From Chitinophagales bacterium (GTDB lineage: Bacteria > Bacteroidota > Bacteroidia > Chitinophagales > UBA2359): a DNA stretch of 64,000 nt. The DNA is taken from positions 124,001 to 188,000 of the forward strand of contig JAWKLZ010000002.1 of NCBI GenBank assembly GCA_041392475.1. Reading direction: 5' to 3'. A model generated the notes under the pieces. That model searched no databases, was not told the origin of the DNA, and worked only from the letters and a program-made list of their open reading frames with translations. Below, in pieces: positions 16,568 through 26,500 of this stretch; the stretch's first letter is position 1; every line of letters starts with the position of its first letter. A program made the translations under genes and the position numbers.

Positions 16568-19500
16568 TTATTTAATTTGTGTTAGATAATTGAGTTGAAG
16601 CACTTGCTCATTGAAGGACTTTACATCCTCCAAATAGGTATTTTGACGAGCGAGCAAACGCTCTTGTATTTGGCTAAACCGCAAAAAATCAATCTCGCCC
16701 TGTTCATACTGTTTTCTCGCCTTTTCCAAAATAATGGCTTGTTTGGGGAGGAGTGTATTTATGTGGACTTCAATGGATTGCTCAAGGCTTTGTAAATGAT
16801 TCTTCAAGACAGCAATGTCGTGTTCAAATTGTTGGATTTGAAGACTTTGTTTGTTGTGGAGCATCTGCTGGTCCATCTCCCATTGCTGCATTTTCACCTT
16901 ACTCGCTCGCCTATCTATCGGAATTTGAACACCAACTGCAATGCCTTGAAAAACAAAGGCTTTTTGAAGTGATTGGGCAAAATATCCCGCACTCCAATGG
17001 GCTTGCTTCGAGCTGATGTTTTCGAGCTGAATTTGTTTGTCCAATGCTTCCTTTTTGCGTTGATACACTTGCAGGTAAATACTTTTGTCGGCATCCAAAA
17101 TCACTTCATTTTTGGCTAAAGGCTGCAAAGTTGTAGCTTTCAATGAAATGCTATCCTCCAATAAAGCCAATTTTCGGATATTCGCTTCTGCCAATTCTGT
17201 CTGACTTTTGGTTTGGTTTTGAGTCTGTTGGAGGCTGATTTTTTCGCTGTTGAACAGTTCAAAATCAACGATGTCAATTTCTCCGACTCGGTGCTGCAAT
17301 TCGATTTTGGGCTGTAATGTCTCGTACAATTGAAGGATGTCTGCGCCCAACTGCTGTTTACTGTTCCAGTATTGCCAATCATTGTAGGCAGCTTGCAAGT
17401 CGAATTTTAGATCGGTGAGCATCCATTTTTGTTCGGCATCTAATAAAGCTATTTTACTGTCAATCAATTCTTTTTCTGCCGTTTGTGCCTTTTTTTGAAG
17501 CAAAGGACTGATATCTTGACGGATGTTGACTTGGTGATCAAAGCCCAAATCGTTGATTTGTCCGCCTTGGTATTCCATCGAAAAAGGCGACCATTGACCG
17601 ATTGCATCTTTGTTCAAGGCTTCGCTCTGTTTCTCCAATGCAAGGTTTTGAATTAGTGGGTGATGCGTCAAAGCATATTCATATACTTCTTCAAAATTTT
17701 CGAGGCTCTGGGCATAAGAAATCCCATTGAAGCCCAAAAGAAAGAGCAAGGTCAATACAGCTTTTTTGAGCCATTTTTTTCTGAAAAGCAGGTAATAAAG
17801 CGTGGGTAAAATGACCAAGGTGAGCAGCGTAGAACTGATCAATCCGCCAATCACGACTGTCGCCAAAGGTCGCTGTACTTCTGCTCCATTGCCTGTCGAA
17901 ATCGCCATCGGCAGAAAACCCAATGCTGCCACCAATGCGGTCATCAACACAGGACGCAATCTGGACAAACAAGCAGTGCTGATTAGTTTCTTAAGGTCTT
18001 CAAAATCAACAGATTTTAATTGTTTGATGGCACTCAATAAAACAATTCCGTTCAGCACCGATACACCAAACAAAGCGATAAAACCAATTCCTGACGAAAT
18101 ACTGAAGGGCATTCCTCTCATCCACAATGCCAAAATTCCTCCAACTGCCGACAAAGGCACTGCCATGAAAATGATCAGGGCATCTACTACCGAAGAAAAG
18201 GCGAGATACAGCAATAATAGAATGAGTGCCAATGCAATGGGGACAGCAATTAACAAGCGATTGCGGGCGTTTTGAAGGTTTTCAAACTGTCCGCCGTATT
18301 GAATTTCATATCCTGCAGGAAGTTTCAATTGTTGAGTCAATTGCCCCTGAATGTCCTCTACCAAACTCGCTACATCTCGGTTTCGTACATTGACTCCGAT
18401 GGTGATGAAACGGCGAGCTTGTTCTCTAGAAATTAACATGGGACCTTCAATGGTTTCAATTTTGGCAATTTCATTGATAGGAATTTGCTGTCCATTGACG
18501 GTGTTGATGGTTAATTGTGCCAAATCTAAGGACTGTCGATATTCGGGAGCGATTCGCACCACCAAGTCAAATTTTCGCTCTTCTTCAAAAACATCTCCGA
18601 CCTGCTCGCCTGCATACGCTGCTCGAATAACCTGATTGACCTCCGAAACATTCACGCCATATTGCGCCAATTTTCCTCGATTGTACTGTACCGAAAGTTG
18701 CTGCAAACCATCGGTTTGGTCTACTTTTACATCCCCTGCACCATTGATTTGCTGGATGATTTGAGCGGCTTCATCCGCTTTGCTTTTCAGCAAGGCGACA
18801 TCTTCGCCAAATATTTTGATGGCAATATCCGATTTTGCGCCTGTCATCAACTCATTGAAGCGAAGTTGGATGGGCTGGGTAAATTCAAAACCCGCCCAGG
18901 TGATGGGCGCAAGTTTTTCCTTCATTTTTGCCATCAATTCTTCTCTCGAATCGGCAGAAGTCCATTCTTCCTTGTTTTTCAGAATAATCATAATGTCTGC
19001 ATCTTCAATTGCCATAGGGTCGGTCGGAACTTCGGCAGTTCCTATCTTGGAAACTACATGCTCGACTTCGGGGAAATGCTCCAAAAGGATTTTTTCAGCC
19101 ATTGTAGAAGTATGTATGCTTTCGTTGAGCGAACTCCCTGGCTTGATGGATTGCTGCATGGCTATATCACCTTCCTCCAATGTTGGTACAAATTCTGCTC
19201 CTAAACGACTGAATAAGAACAGAGAAAATACAAACATAAGGATGGTAGCCAATATGGTAAGCACTGGGATTTTGAAGGAAAAGCGTAGGGTAGGTTGGTA
19301 CATTCTCTTCAAAAAATCAATGAATCGGTCAGCCCAGTTTTTTTCACTTTTGATTTTTTTGCTCAAAAACAGCGATGCCATCACAGGTACGTAGGTCAAG
19401 GAGAGAATCATCGAACCGATAATGGCAAAACCTACAGTCTGTGCCATAGGTTGAAAGGTTTTGCCTTCGGTGCCTTCTAAGGTGAGAATCGGGATGAATA

Positions 19501-20872
19501 CCACCAAAATAATCAATACGCCAAAGGCTGCGGCTCGGTAAATTTTTGAAGTGGAAACTTGCACGATGTCGTCCATTTCGGATTGACTGAGTTTTTTGCC
19601 GAGATAGCCGAGGGTCAATGTGTGCAGCAGGCTTTCGACAATAATCACCGCTCCATCAATGACAATCCCAAAGTCAATCGCTCCCAGAGACATCAAATTG
19701 GCGGAAATGCCAAAATAACGCATCAAGATGAGGGCAAACAACATGGAAAGTGGGATGACGGATGCCACAATCAAGCCTGCTCGTAGATTGCCGAGTAGCA
19801 ACAACAAGACGAAAATCACAATCAAACCGCCTTCTGTCAGATTGGTCCGAACAGTGTCAATGGTTTTGCCGATGAGTTTAGAGCGATCCAAGTAGGGGTA
19901 AATTGTTACTCCCTCGGGTAGAGATTGGGCGATGGTTTCGATTCGGGTTTTTACGTTTTGAAGCACCTCGGACGAATTTGCACCTTTGAGCATCAAGGTA
20001 ATGCCTCCAACAACTTCTCCATTTCCGTCCATGGTCATTGCACCGTAACGCTTGGCACTACCTATGCCAACTACTGCAATATCGCTCACTTTGATGGGAA
20101 CGCCTGCTTGGTTTTTTACCAAGATATTGTTGATTTCTTCAATGGTGGCAACCTTGCCTTCGGTGCGGATGTAGAAAGAGTAGGGACCGTTTTCGATGTA
20201 ACTTCCGCCGCTGTTTTGGTTGTTTTCCTCCAAAGCGTGTAGTACATCGGGAATCGTCAGTCCATAGGTTTTGAGCATGTCGGGCTTGAGGGCGACTTCG
20301 TATTGCTTCAAATAACCACCAAAACTGCTAACTTCAATAACTCCTTTTGTACCATTGAGTTGACGCTTGACAATCCAATCTTGGATGGTGCGTAGTTTGG
20401 TGGCATCGTATTGGTGTTCGTGTGCTTTATCTACCGTCAAGACATACTGATAGATTTCGCCCAAACCTGTGGTAATGGGCATCAATTCGGGTTCGGTCAA
20501 GTCCGTAGGCAATTCGGCTTTTGCCACATTGAGTTGTTCTTGAACGTATTGCCGAGCCGTCATGATAGGGACGCTTTCTTCAAAAACGATGGTGATGACC
20601 GACAATCCATAGCGAGAAATGGACCGCACTTCTAATACATTTGGGATGTTGGTCATAGCTGCTTCGAGCGGATAGGTAATCAACTGCTCGACTTCTTGAG
20701 GGGCTAAAGTGGGGGCGGTACTGACGATTTGCACCTGATTGTTGGTGATGTCGGGTACGGCATCTAAGGGAATTTTGGAGGCAGAAAAAACGCCAATGAC
20801 AATCAGTGCCAATACACCGAGCATCACCAGAAGTTTGTTCTCCAGTGAAAAACGAATTATTTTATCAAACAT
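16568..20872 (-). CDS. czcA: CzcA-type heavy-metal RND efflux pump fused to a TolC/CzcC-like outer-membrane factor
   Basis: This 1434-residue protein joins two parts that are usually separate. Residues 1 to about 1034 are an HME-RND pump with 12 predicted membrane helices. The TM4 motif LGAIDFGIVIDGAVIIVES resembles the divalent-metal (Co/Zn/Cd/Ni) type rather than the Cu/Ag type; this is inference from motif memory. Residues 1056-1434 are a TolC-like outer-membrane efflux domain (SLENFEEVYEYALTHHPLIQNLALEKQ, repeated coiled coils and HRVGEIDIVDF). Between them, about 1035-1055, is a segment that looks like a complete signal peptide (KKWLKK, then AVLTLLFLLGFNGISYAQ). The fusion might therefore be cut into two proteins after export. 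It is the middle gene of the metal-efflux operon. Confidence 0.93.
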   Translation of the reverse strand: MFDKIIRFSLENKLLVMLGVLALIVIGVFSASKIPLDAVPDITNNQVQIVSTAPTLAPQEVEQLITYPLEAAMTNIPNVLEVRSISRYGLSVITIVFEESVPIMTARQYVQEQLNVAKAELPTDLTEPELMPITTGLGEIYQYVLTVDKAHEHQYDATKLRTIQDWIVKRQLNGTKGVIEVSSFGGYLKQYEVALKPDMLKTYGLTIPDVLHALEENNQNSGGSYIENGPYSFYIRTEGKVATIEEINNILVKNQAGVPIKVSDIAVVGIGSAKRYGAMTMDGNGEVVGGITLMLKGANSSEVLQNVKTRIETIAQSLPEGVTIYPYLDRSKLIGKTIDTVRTNLTEGGLIVIFVLLLLLGNLRAGLIVASVIPLSMLFALILMRYFGISANLMSLGAIDFGIVIDGAVIIVESLLHTLTLGYLGKKLSQSEMDDIVQVSTSKIYRAAAFGVLIILVVFIPILTLEGTEGKTFQPMAQTVGFAIIGSMILSLTYVPVMASLFLSKKIKSEKNWADRFIDFLKRMYQPTLRFSFKIPVLTILATILMFVFSLFLFSRLGAEFVPTLEEGDIAMQQSIKPGSSLNESIHTSTMAEKILLEHFPEVEHVVSKIGTAEVPTDPMAIEDADIMIILKNKEEWTSADSREELMAKMKEKLAPITWAGFEFTQPIQLRFNELMTGAKSDIAIKIFGEDVALLKSKADEAAQIIQQINGAGDVKVDQTDGLQQLSVQYNRGKLAQYGVNVSEVNQVIRAAYAGEQVGDVFEEERKFDLVVRIAPEYRQSLDLAQLTINTVNGQQIPINEIAKIETIEGPMLISREQARRFITIGVNVRNRDVASLVEDIQGQLTQQLKLPAGYEIQYGGQFENLQNARNRLLIAVPIALALILLLLYLAFSSVVDALIIFMAVPLSAVGGILALWMRGMPFSISSGIGFIALFGVSVLNGIVLLSAIKQLKSVDFEDLKKLISTACLSRLRPVLMTALVAALGFLPMAISTGNGAEVQRPLATVVIGGLISSTLLTLVILPTLYYLLFRKKWLKKAVLTLLFLLGFNGISYAQSLENFEEVYEYALTHHPLIQNLALEKQSEALNKDAIGQWSPFSMEYQGGQINDLGFDHQVNIRQDISPLLQKKAQTAEKELIDSKIALLDAEQKWMLTDLKFDLQAAYNDWQYWNSKQQLGADILQLYETLQPKIELQHRVGEIDIVDFELFNSEKISLQQTQNQTKSQTELAEANIRKLALLEDSISLKATTLQPLAKNEVILDADKSIYLQVYQRKKEALDKQIQLENISSKQAHWSAGYFAQSLQKAFVFQGIAVGVQIPIDRRASKVKMQQWEMDQQMLHNKQSLQIQQFEHDIAVLKNHLQSLEQSIEVHINTLLPKQAIILEKARKQYEQGEIDFLRFSQIQERLLARQNTYLEDVKSFNEQVLQLNYLTQIK

Positions 20873-21047
20873 ATTTTTTTGTACGCTTTAATTGAAAATT
20901 AAAAGATTTGGATGGCGAGAGGAAAGAGATTTTTGAAGTTTCCTTTTAAGAATACATGGATTTTCAGACATCTCATATATTCAAGAATAAACTTCAAAAG
21001 TTTCCTATCACTAAAATCTTTGATAAATAAGAAAAATGGTTCTTCAA

Positions 21048-21488
21048 TTAAGCGAGACAAGGAGGCGCACGAAGAGGGGAAGGGGAAAAATAATACGGAG
21101 CTGGTAGATTGTCCTTTGTTTGGAATTCAAGGTTGAAGGAAATAGCGGCATCTTCCATCAAAAGATTTTGCAAGTGAGCAAACAATGGAAGTGCGTCCCA
21201 TAGAAGGAGTTGAAAATCAGACTGAAATTCAAAATTATCCCCCTGAGAAAAACATTCCAAATGCCCTTTACCCATATCGTTGTGAAAGGTCAAAGACAGC
21301 CAATCAAACAGATTGTTAGCCGCTTGGTGTTCCTGATTGTGCTTTGTTTCACTCATTTCGCTGTGGTGCAAATGAGGTGTAACATTGTGCAGAAAGAGGA
21401 AAAAACCTGCTATAAAAAATAATATGTTGCCTATTTTTTTGATAGAGTCTATTTTTCTGCAAAGGTAAGTTTTTTTTTCTTTTCTCAT
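21048..21488 (-). CDS. Small His-rich membrane protein of the metal-efflux operon
   Basis: The 146-residue product has one hydrophobic segment (about 18-34, KIGNILFFIAGFFLFLHNV), followed at once by His-rich PHLHHSEMSETKHNQEHQ. The C-terminus ends in a short proline-rich tail (SPSPLRAPPCLA). It lies just upstream of the czcA fusion on the same strand, with a 175-bp gap. Comparable small His-rich proteins often accompany czc/cus genes in Bacteroidota; binding or sensing the exported metal is a reasonable inference. A TACCTTTG (complement of 21460-21467) inside the first codons matches the -7 consensus, so the true start could be further downstream, although no later ATG fits well. Confidence 0.7.
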   Translation of the reverse strand: MRKEKKTYLCRKIDSIKKIGNILFFIAGFFLFLHNVTPHLHHSEMSETKHNQEHQAANNLFDWLSLTFHNDMGKGHLECFSQGDNFEFQSDFQLLLWDALPLFAHLQNLLMEDAAISFNLEFQTKDNLPAPYYFSPSPLRAPPCLA

Positions 21489-21543
21489 AAAGCAACATTT
21501 CTTACATTATAAGAATAGAAAAGTAAAATCTCTACTGATTTTC

Positions 21544-21551
21544 TATATTTG
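21544..21551 (+). promoter_or_regulatory. -7 promoter element upstream of the TMTC-like gene
   Basis: TATATTTG matches TAnnTTTG exactly and lies 40 nt before the ATG at 21592. No clear -33 TTTG is present at the usual distance. Confidence 0.4.
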
Positions 21552-21591
21552 TCCTTCTATAAGGTTTCTGTAAATCAGCCAATAATCACTT

Positions 21592-23499
21592 ATGTTCAAT
21601 CCTTCAAAAATAACTTTTCCACAAAAAACACACCAATGGATGGCTTTGGCTGCTATTTTGGTGATTACTTTTTTGTGTTTCACTCCAACCTTGACCAGTG
21701 ATTTCATTCGCACTTGGGATGATGGGGTGTATGTTACCAACAACAATCAACTCAAACCTTTGTCCTTTGAAACGGTTCGGAAAATATTTACAAGCACCGT
21801 TGGAAGTAACTACAATCCCTTGCCAATTTTTACCTTTGCTATTGAAAAACAATTGTTTGGCTTCAATCCTTTTCCTTATCACTTCAACAATGTCCTACTG
21901 CATTTAGGCGCAACAGCTTTGGTGTTTTGGTTGATATTGGCGATGCGGATTCGCTGGGAAGTAGCGGTTTTTGTCAGTCTTTTGTTTGGCATACATCCCA
22001 TGCGGGTAGAATCAGTGGCGTGGATTACCGAACGCAAAGATGTGTTGTTTGGCTTGTTTTACATTGCAGCATTGATAGCCTACACCTACAGAATCAGGGC
22101 TTTGAAGGAAAAGCAGAGGCAAAAAGCTAGGAAATATTTTTGGTGGTGTTTTGCTTTGTTTATCCCTGCTTTGTTCTCCAAAATACAAGCCGTTTCTTTG
22201 CCCCTTTCCCTGCTCGCTTTAGATTATTACTTCAAACGCCGTTTGAGTTTCAGGCTGTTGTTGGAGAAAACACCTTTTTTCCTTTTGTCTTTGACTTTCG
22301 GTTTGATGGGTGTGTTTTTTTTGGACAAAACGGGGGCATTGGGTTCCAATGATGTATTCCGTTTGAGTGAGCGACTATTGTTTGCGCCCTACAATCTGTG
22401 TGTCTATCTCTACAAACTGTTTGTTCCGTATCCAATGGCGACTTTTTATCCCTATCCCAATCGTATTGCAGGTTGGTTGCCAACGGTTTATTATGTTGCG
22501 CCTCTTGTGCTGTTGGCGGTGACGGCAGGAGTGCTTTGGAGTTTGAAACATACGAGAGTGCTTGCTTTTGGCTTTTTGTTTTTCTTGTTCAATGTGGTGT
22601 TTGTATTGCAGGTAGTAGGAGCAGGAGCAGCTTTTACAGCCGATCGGTTTACCTATATTCCCTACCTCGGTTTGTTTTTTGTGATGGGAATGGGCTTGAA
22701 TTATTTGCTGCAAAAATTTCCGCAATCGAAGACGGTCATTCTAAGCATTTCTGCTTTGTATCTTCTCAATTTGGCTTTTTATACTTTTCAGCACTCGAAA
22801 GTCTGGAAAAACGATGAAACACTTTGGACCTATACGATTGAGCATTACCCTCGTGCATGGCAGGGTTTGGTGAATCGGGCAGATTATTATGGCCGCAAAA
22901 ACGATATTCCAAAAGCATTGGCGGATTATGACCAAGCCATCAAAGTGAACAGCGGTTTTGTGGATGCCTACAACAACCGTGGCAACCTCTATTTTCGGCT
23001 CGGCAAAGACCTGCTTGCCCTTAAAGACTACGATAAAGCCCTGCAAATTCGCCCAAAAAACCACCGTGCTCTGGGCAACCGTGGAGCGATTTACTACCGC
23101 ATGGGGCAATACCAAAAAGCCCTGCAAGACCTCGACAAAGCGCTCGAACTGAACAAAAACTATGAGGATGGGTATTTGAATAGGGGAGTGGTACACAGTG
23201 TTTTGGGGCAATACCCTCAAGCAAAGGCGGATTTTGATGAATTGCTTCGCCTAAGCCCAAATCACGTTTTGGCGTTTTATTGGCGGGGTTTGGCACTGCA
23301 AAACATGGGCAATTTTCCTGCTGCTATTGCCGATTTTACCCAAGCGATTCAACGCAGACCCAAAAATGGAACTTTCTATGTGAGTCGCTCGCAGGCTTAC
23401 AAGGCTTTGGATAACAAAAAGAAAGCTTTGGCAGATGCAAAAAAGGCGCGGGAATTGGGGGAGCAGTTGGAGAAGGGGTATTTGGAGGGGTTGGAGTAG
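21592..23499 (+). CDS. TMTC-like membrane glycosyltransferase with TPR domain
   Basis: The 635-residue inner-membrane protein has about ten hydrophobic helices in residues 15-400. They are followed by five or six tetratricopeptide repeats (about 425-620: YGRKNDIPKALADYDQAIKV, LGKDLLALKDYDKALQI, MGQYQKALQDLDKALEL, LGQYPQAKADFDELLRL and so on). The first periplasmic loop carries TWDDGVYVTNN, the acidic motif expected for GT-C enzymes. GIHPMRVESVAWITERKDVL is typical of bacterial TMTC/DUF1736-type proteins. It probably transfers a sugar from a polyprenyl-phosphate donor to exported protein or glycan, with the TPRs binding the acceptor or partner; the substrate is unknown. It is convergent with the giant surface protein gene, 38 bp apart. 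Confidence 0.82.
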   Translation: MFNPSKITFPQKTHQWMALAAILVITFLCFTPTLTSDFIRTWDDGVYVTNNNQLKPLSFETVRKIFTSTVGSNYNPLPIFTFAIEKQLFGFNPFPYHFNNVLLHLGATALVFWLILAMRIRWEVAVFVSLLFGIHPMRVESVAWITERKDVLFGLFYIAALIAYTYRIRALKEKQRQKARKYFWWCFALFIPALFSKIQAVSLPLSLLALDYYFKRRLSFRLLLEKTPFFLLSLTFGLMGVFFLDKTGALGSNDVFRLSERLLFAPYNLCVYLYKLFVPYPMATFYPYPNRIAGWLPTVYYVAPLVLLAVTAGVLWSLKHTRVLAFGFLFFLFNVVFVLQVVGAGAAFTADRFTYIPYLGLFFVMGMGLNYLLQKFPQSKTVILSISALYLLNLAFYTFQHSKVWKNDETLWTYTIEHYPRAWQGLVNRADYYGRKNDIPKALADYDQAIKVNSGFVDAYNNRGNLYFRLGKDLLALKDYDKALQIRPKNHRALGNRGAIYYRMGQYQKALQDLDKALELNKNYEDGYLNRGVVHSVLGQYPQAKADFDELLRLSPNHVLAFYWRGLALQNMGNFPAAIADFTQAIQRRPKNGTFYVSRSQAYKALDNKKKALADAKKARELGEQLEKGYLEGLE

Positions 23500-23537
23500 A
23501 TTTAATTCAAAGAATTCACTCCAAGCCCTCCAAAAAG

Positions 23538-26500
23538 TTACCTTATCAACATAACGTTCCCTTTAGCCAAAAATTCCTTCCCATCATTGTCTGTTCCCCT
23601 AATAAAGTAAACATATAGTCCTATATCTTGGGGTACAAACTTATAGTTACCATCCCACGTTTCGTTAAGGTCATTGGTGCTAAATACTTTATTGCCCAAC
23701 CTACTATAAATTTCAAATGTTTCTATTTTGCTGACATTGATAGGAGTTATTCCAAACTCATCGTTTACTCCATCATTATTAGGAGAAAAAGCGGCAGGCA
23801 TCAATACTTCATCTTTATAAAGCACTCCTATTGCTATGGTAGCATCATCTGAGCAACCAAATTCATCACTTGCGACAACGGTAATATTTGAATTTTGATT
23901 TACTTTGACGGATGTTTCTGGGCAATCCAAACAATCAGGTAAACTCCCAGTAGAAGACCAAGTATAAGTCACATCTCCCATACTGGAAAACCCAGTAGCG
24001 GATAATGGCAAAACTTCACCTGCTGGAATAATCGTTTTTGGTGTAGTGATTCCTACTTCCACTTCTGAAATGGTGATACTCGATGTATAGCTGTCCATAC
24101 ATCCATTTTGTTCGATGGTCAAAGTAACGTTTTGTTCGCCTGTATTTGTCCAAGTGTAGGAATGTGGCTCTATTCCGTCCATTATATCTCCTCCTCCAAA
24201 GTCCCAAGTATAAATAGCATCTGTATCTGCAATTCCATCAAAAATAAAAGTTATGGGTTCATTTTTACAAGTGGCAGTGGAAATATCGAATAAAGCTATT
24301 GGAGTAGAATTTGCTTGAAGCACAAATTCTACCATCTCACTTGTACATGCATCCGTATTATTAACAGCTTGTGCATAATAAATACCTGCATCAGTTGGCA
24401 TAAATGTTAAACCCGATGCCAATAAATTGCCTCCTGTTGTAGCATCGTACCAATTGACTGTTGTTCCTACCTCTGTATTGACTTCAAAAGAAGTATTGTT
24501 TATTTCGTTGTCACAAATACTAATTAGACCCACTAAAGGAGTAGGACTTGAAGGTTGGATGCAGTTGCAATCTTCGACCAGAACAGTGACTGGATAAGAA
24601 GGGTTTGTACAGGGTGCATTAGCAGAGTTTAAGGTATAGGTAAAAATGTAAGCTCCCTCTGTAATACCATCAAAATCAAGGGCTGTCCAATCACTCATGT
24701 TTACTCCCGTAACATCGGTATCAGTCCAAGTTCCGCTTGTATCACCACCTGTTACCAAGCTGGTGAGGTCAATAATTGAACCATCGGCACTTACATTACA
24801 AGTATTTGCATCCGTTGTTAGGGTAGCAGTAGGAGATGCTACAACGTTGATGGTAACAGTCGAGATATCGCTCCCACAAGGGCCAGAAGCAGAAAGGGTA
24901 TAGCTAAACTCGAATGTGCCAGCACTTTGATTCAATGGAGTAAACGTTCCATTTGTTGCATCAAATACACCTATGTCAAGCGTTCCAGAAGTCAAAGACC
25001 ATATTCCACCTGCATCTGCATTGGTGAGTTTTGAGAACAAATCAATTGGAGTGGCATCGTCATTACACACATCTTCCGAACTGCCTGTTCCTGCACTGAC
25101 CGCCGCTTGAACGGTCAGTATTTGTACAGATGAATCTGGACAACTGGTAAGTGGAGCAGCATCTAAGGTGAAAGTAAGTTCGTAATCCCCTGCATCTGCT
25201 CCTGTGGCATCGAAAGTAGTGCCTGTGAAGGTTGCAGGGTTGCTGCCAACTGGTGTGTTGGTAATTGCCCAAGTTCCCAATTCTGTGGTAACTTGAAGCG
25301 TACTCAAATCCAATGTTCCTGAATCGTTGCACAAACCACTCGTTGGAGCTATGGTTGCCACATTTGGACATGCACAATCTTGCACCAAAATTTCCACCTC
25401 ATAAGAAACATCACCACAAATACCACTAACATCCGTCAAAGTATAGGTGAAAGTATAAGTACCTGTTGTCACTCCATCAAAATCAACTGCTGTCCAGTCA
25501 ATTATATTTGCACCCGAACCATCCGTATCTGCCCAAGTACCATTTGTGTCACCAGAAACAATCAAACCCATCAAATTCAAAATTGAACCTTGGGGGCTTA
25601 TGCTTGAATCGCAAACAGTCGTATTTGTTGTTACTTCTGCACTTGAAGGAGCGACCACTTCAATATTTACAAAAGCCGTATCGTTTTCACAAGGTGCAGT
25701 AGCCGTCACTACATAGCCAAACTGCAATGTTCCCGCACTTTGTCCATCAGCAGTGAATGTGCCATTGGCCGCATCAAAGCCGCCATTGTCTATACCTCCA
25801 CTTAGCTCGACCCAACTTCCACCCAAAGAAAAACCTGATATGAATCCTTTCAAATCAATAGAGGCAATCTCATTATTACAAGCAGGTTGTGAACTGCCTA
25901 TGCCTGCACTGACAGCCTGTTGTACTGTCAAGACTTGCACCGAAGAATCAGGGCAGTTTGGAATTGGAGCAGCATCCAATGTAAAAGTCAATGTGTATTC
26001 TCCTGCCGACAAACCTGTGGCATCAAATGTAGTATCGCCTGTTAATGGAACAATAGTTCCAGTCGAAGATTCGATAGCTTGCCATGAACCAGATTCGGCT
26101 GTTGATTGTAAAGTAGTCAAATCCAATGTTCCCGAATCGTTGCACAAACCATCCACAGGGGTTTTTGTCGCTACGTTTGGACAGGCGCAATTTTGCACCA
26201 AAATCTCGACCCCATAAGAAACATCACCACAAATACCACTAACATCCGTCAAAGTATAGGTGAAAGTGTATTCTCCTGCTGTCACGCTATCAAAATCAAC
26301 GGCTGTCCAATCACCCATATTTGCACCCGAACCATCCGTATCTACCCAAGTACCATTTGTGTCACCACCTGTTACCAAGCTGGTGAGGTCAATAATTGAA
26401 CCATCGGCACTTACATTACAAGTATTTGCATCCGTTGTTAGGGTAGCAGTAGGAGATGCTACAACGTTGATGGTAACAGTCGAGATATCGCTCCCACAAG

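Noticed and set aside
18662..19394. Two overlapping rightward ORFs of 180 and 204 codons inside czcA
   Set aside because: They are antisense to strongly conserved RND sequence and show no recognisable domain.
21460..21467. A perfect -7 motif (TACCTTTG) inside the first codons of the His-rich protein
   Set aside because: No -33 box at the right distance and no convincing downstream start codon. It is kept only as a caution on the start.
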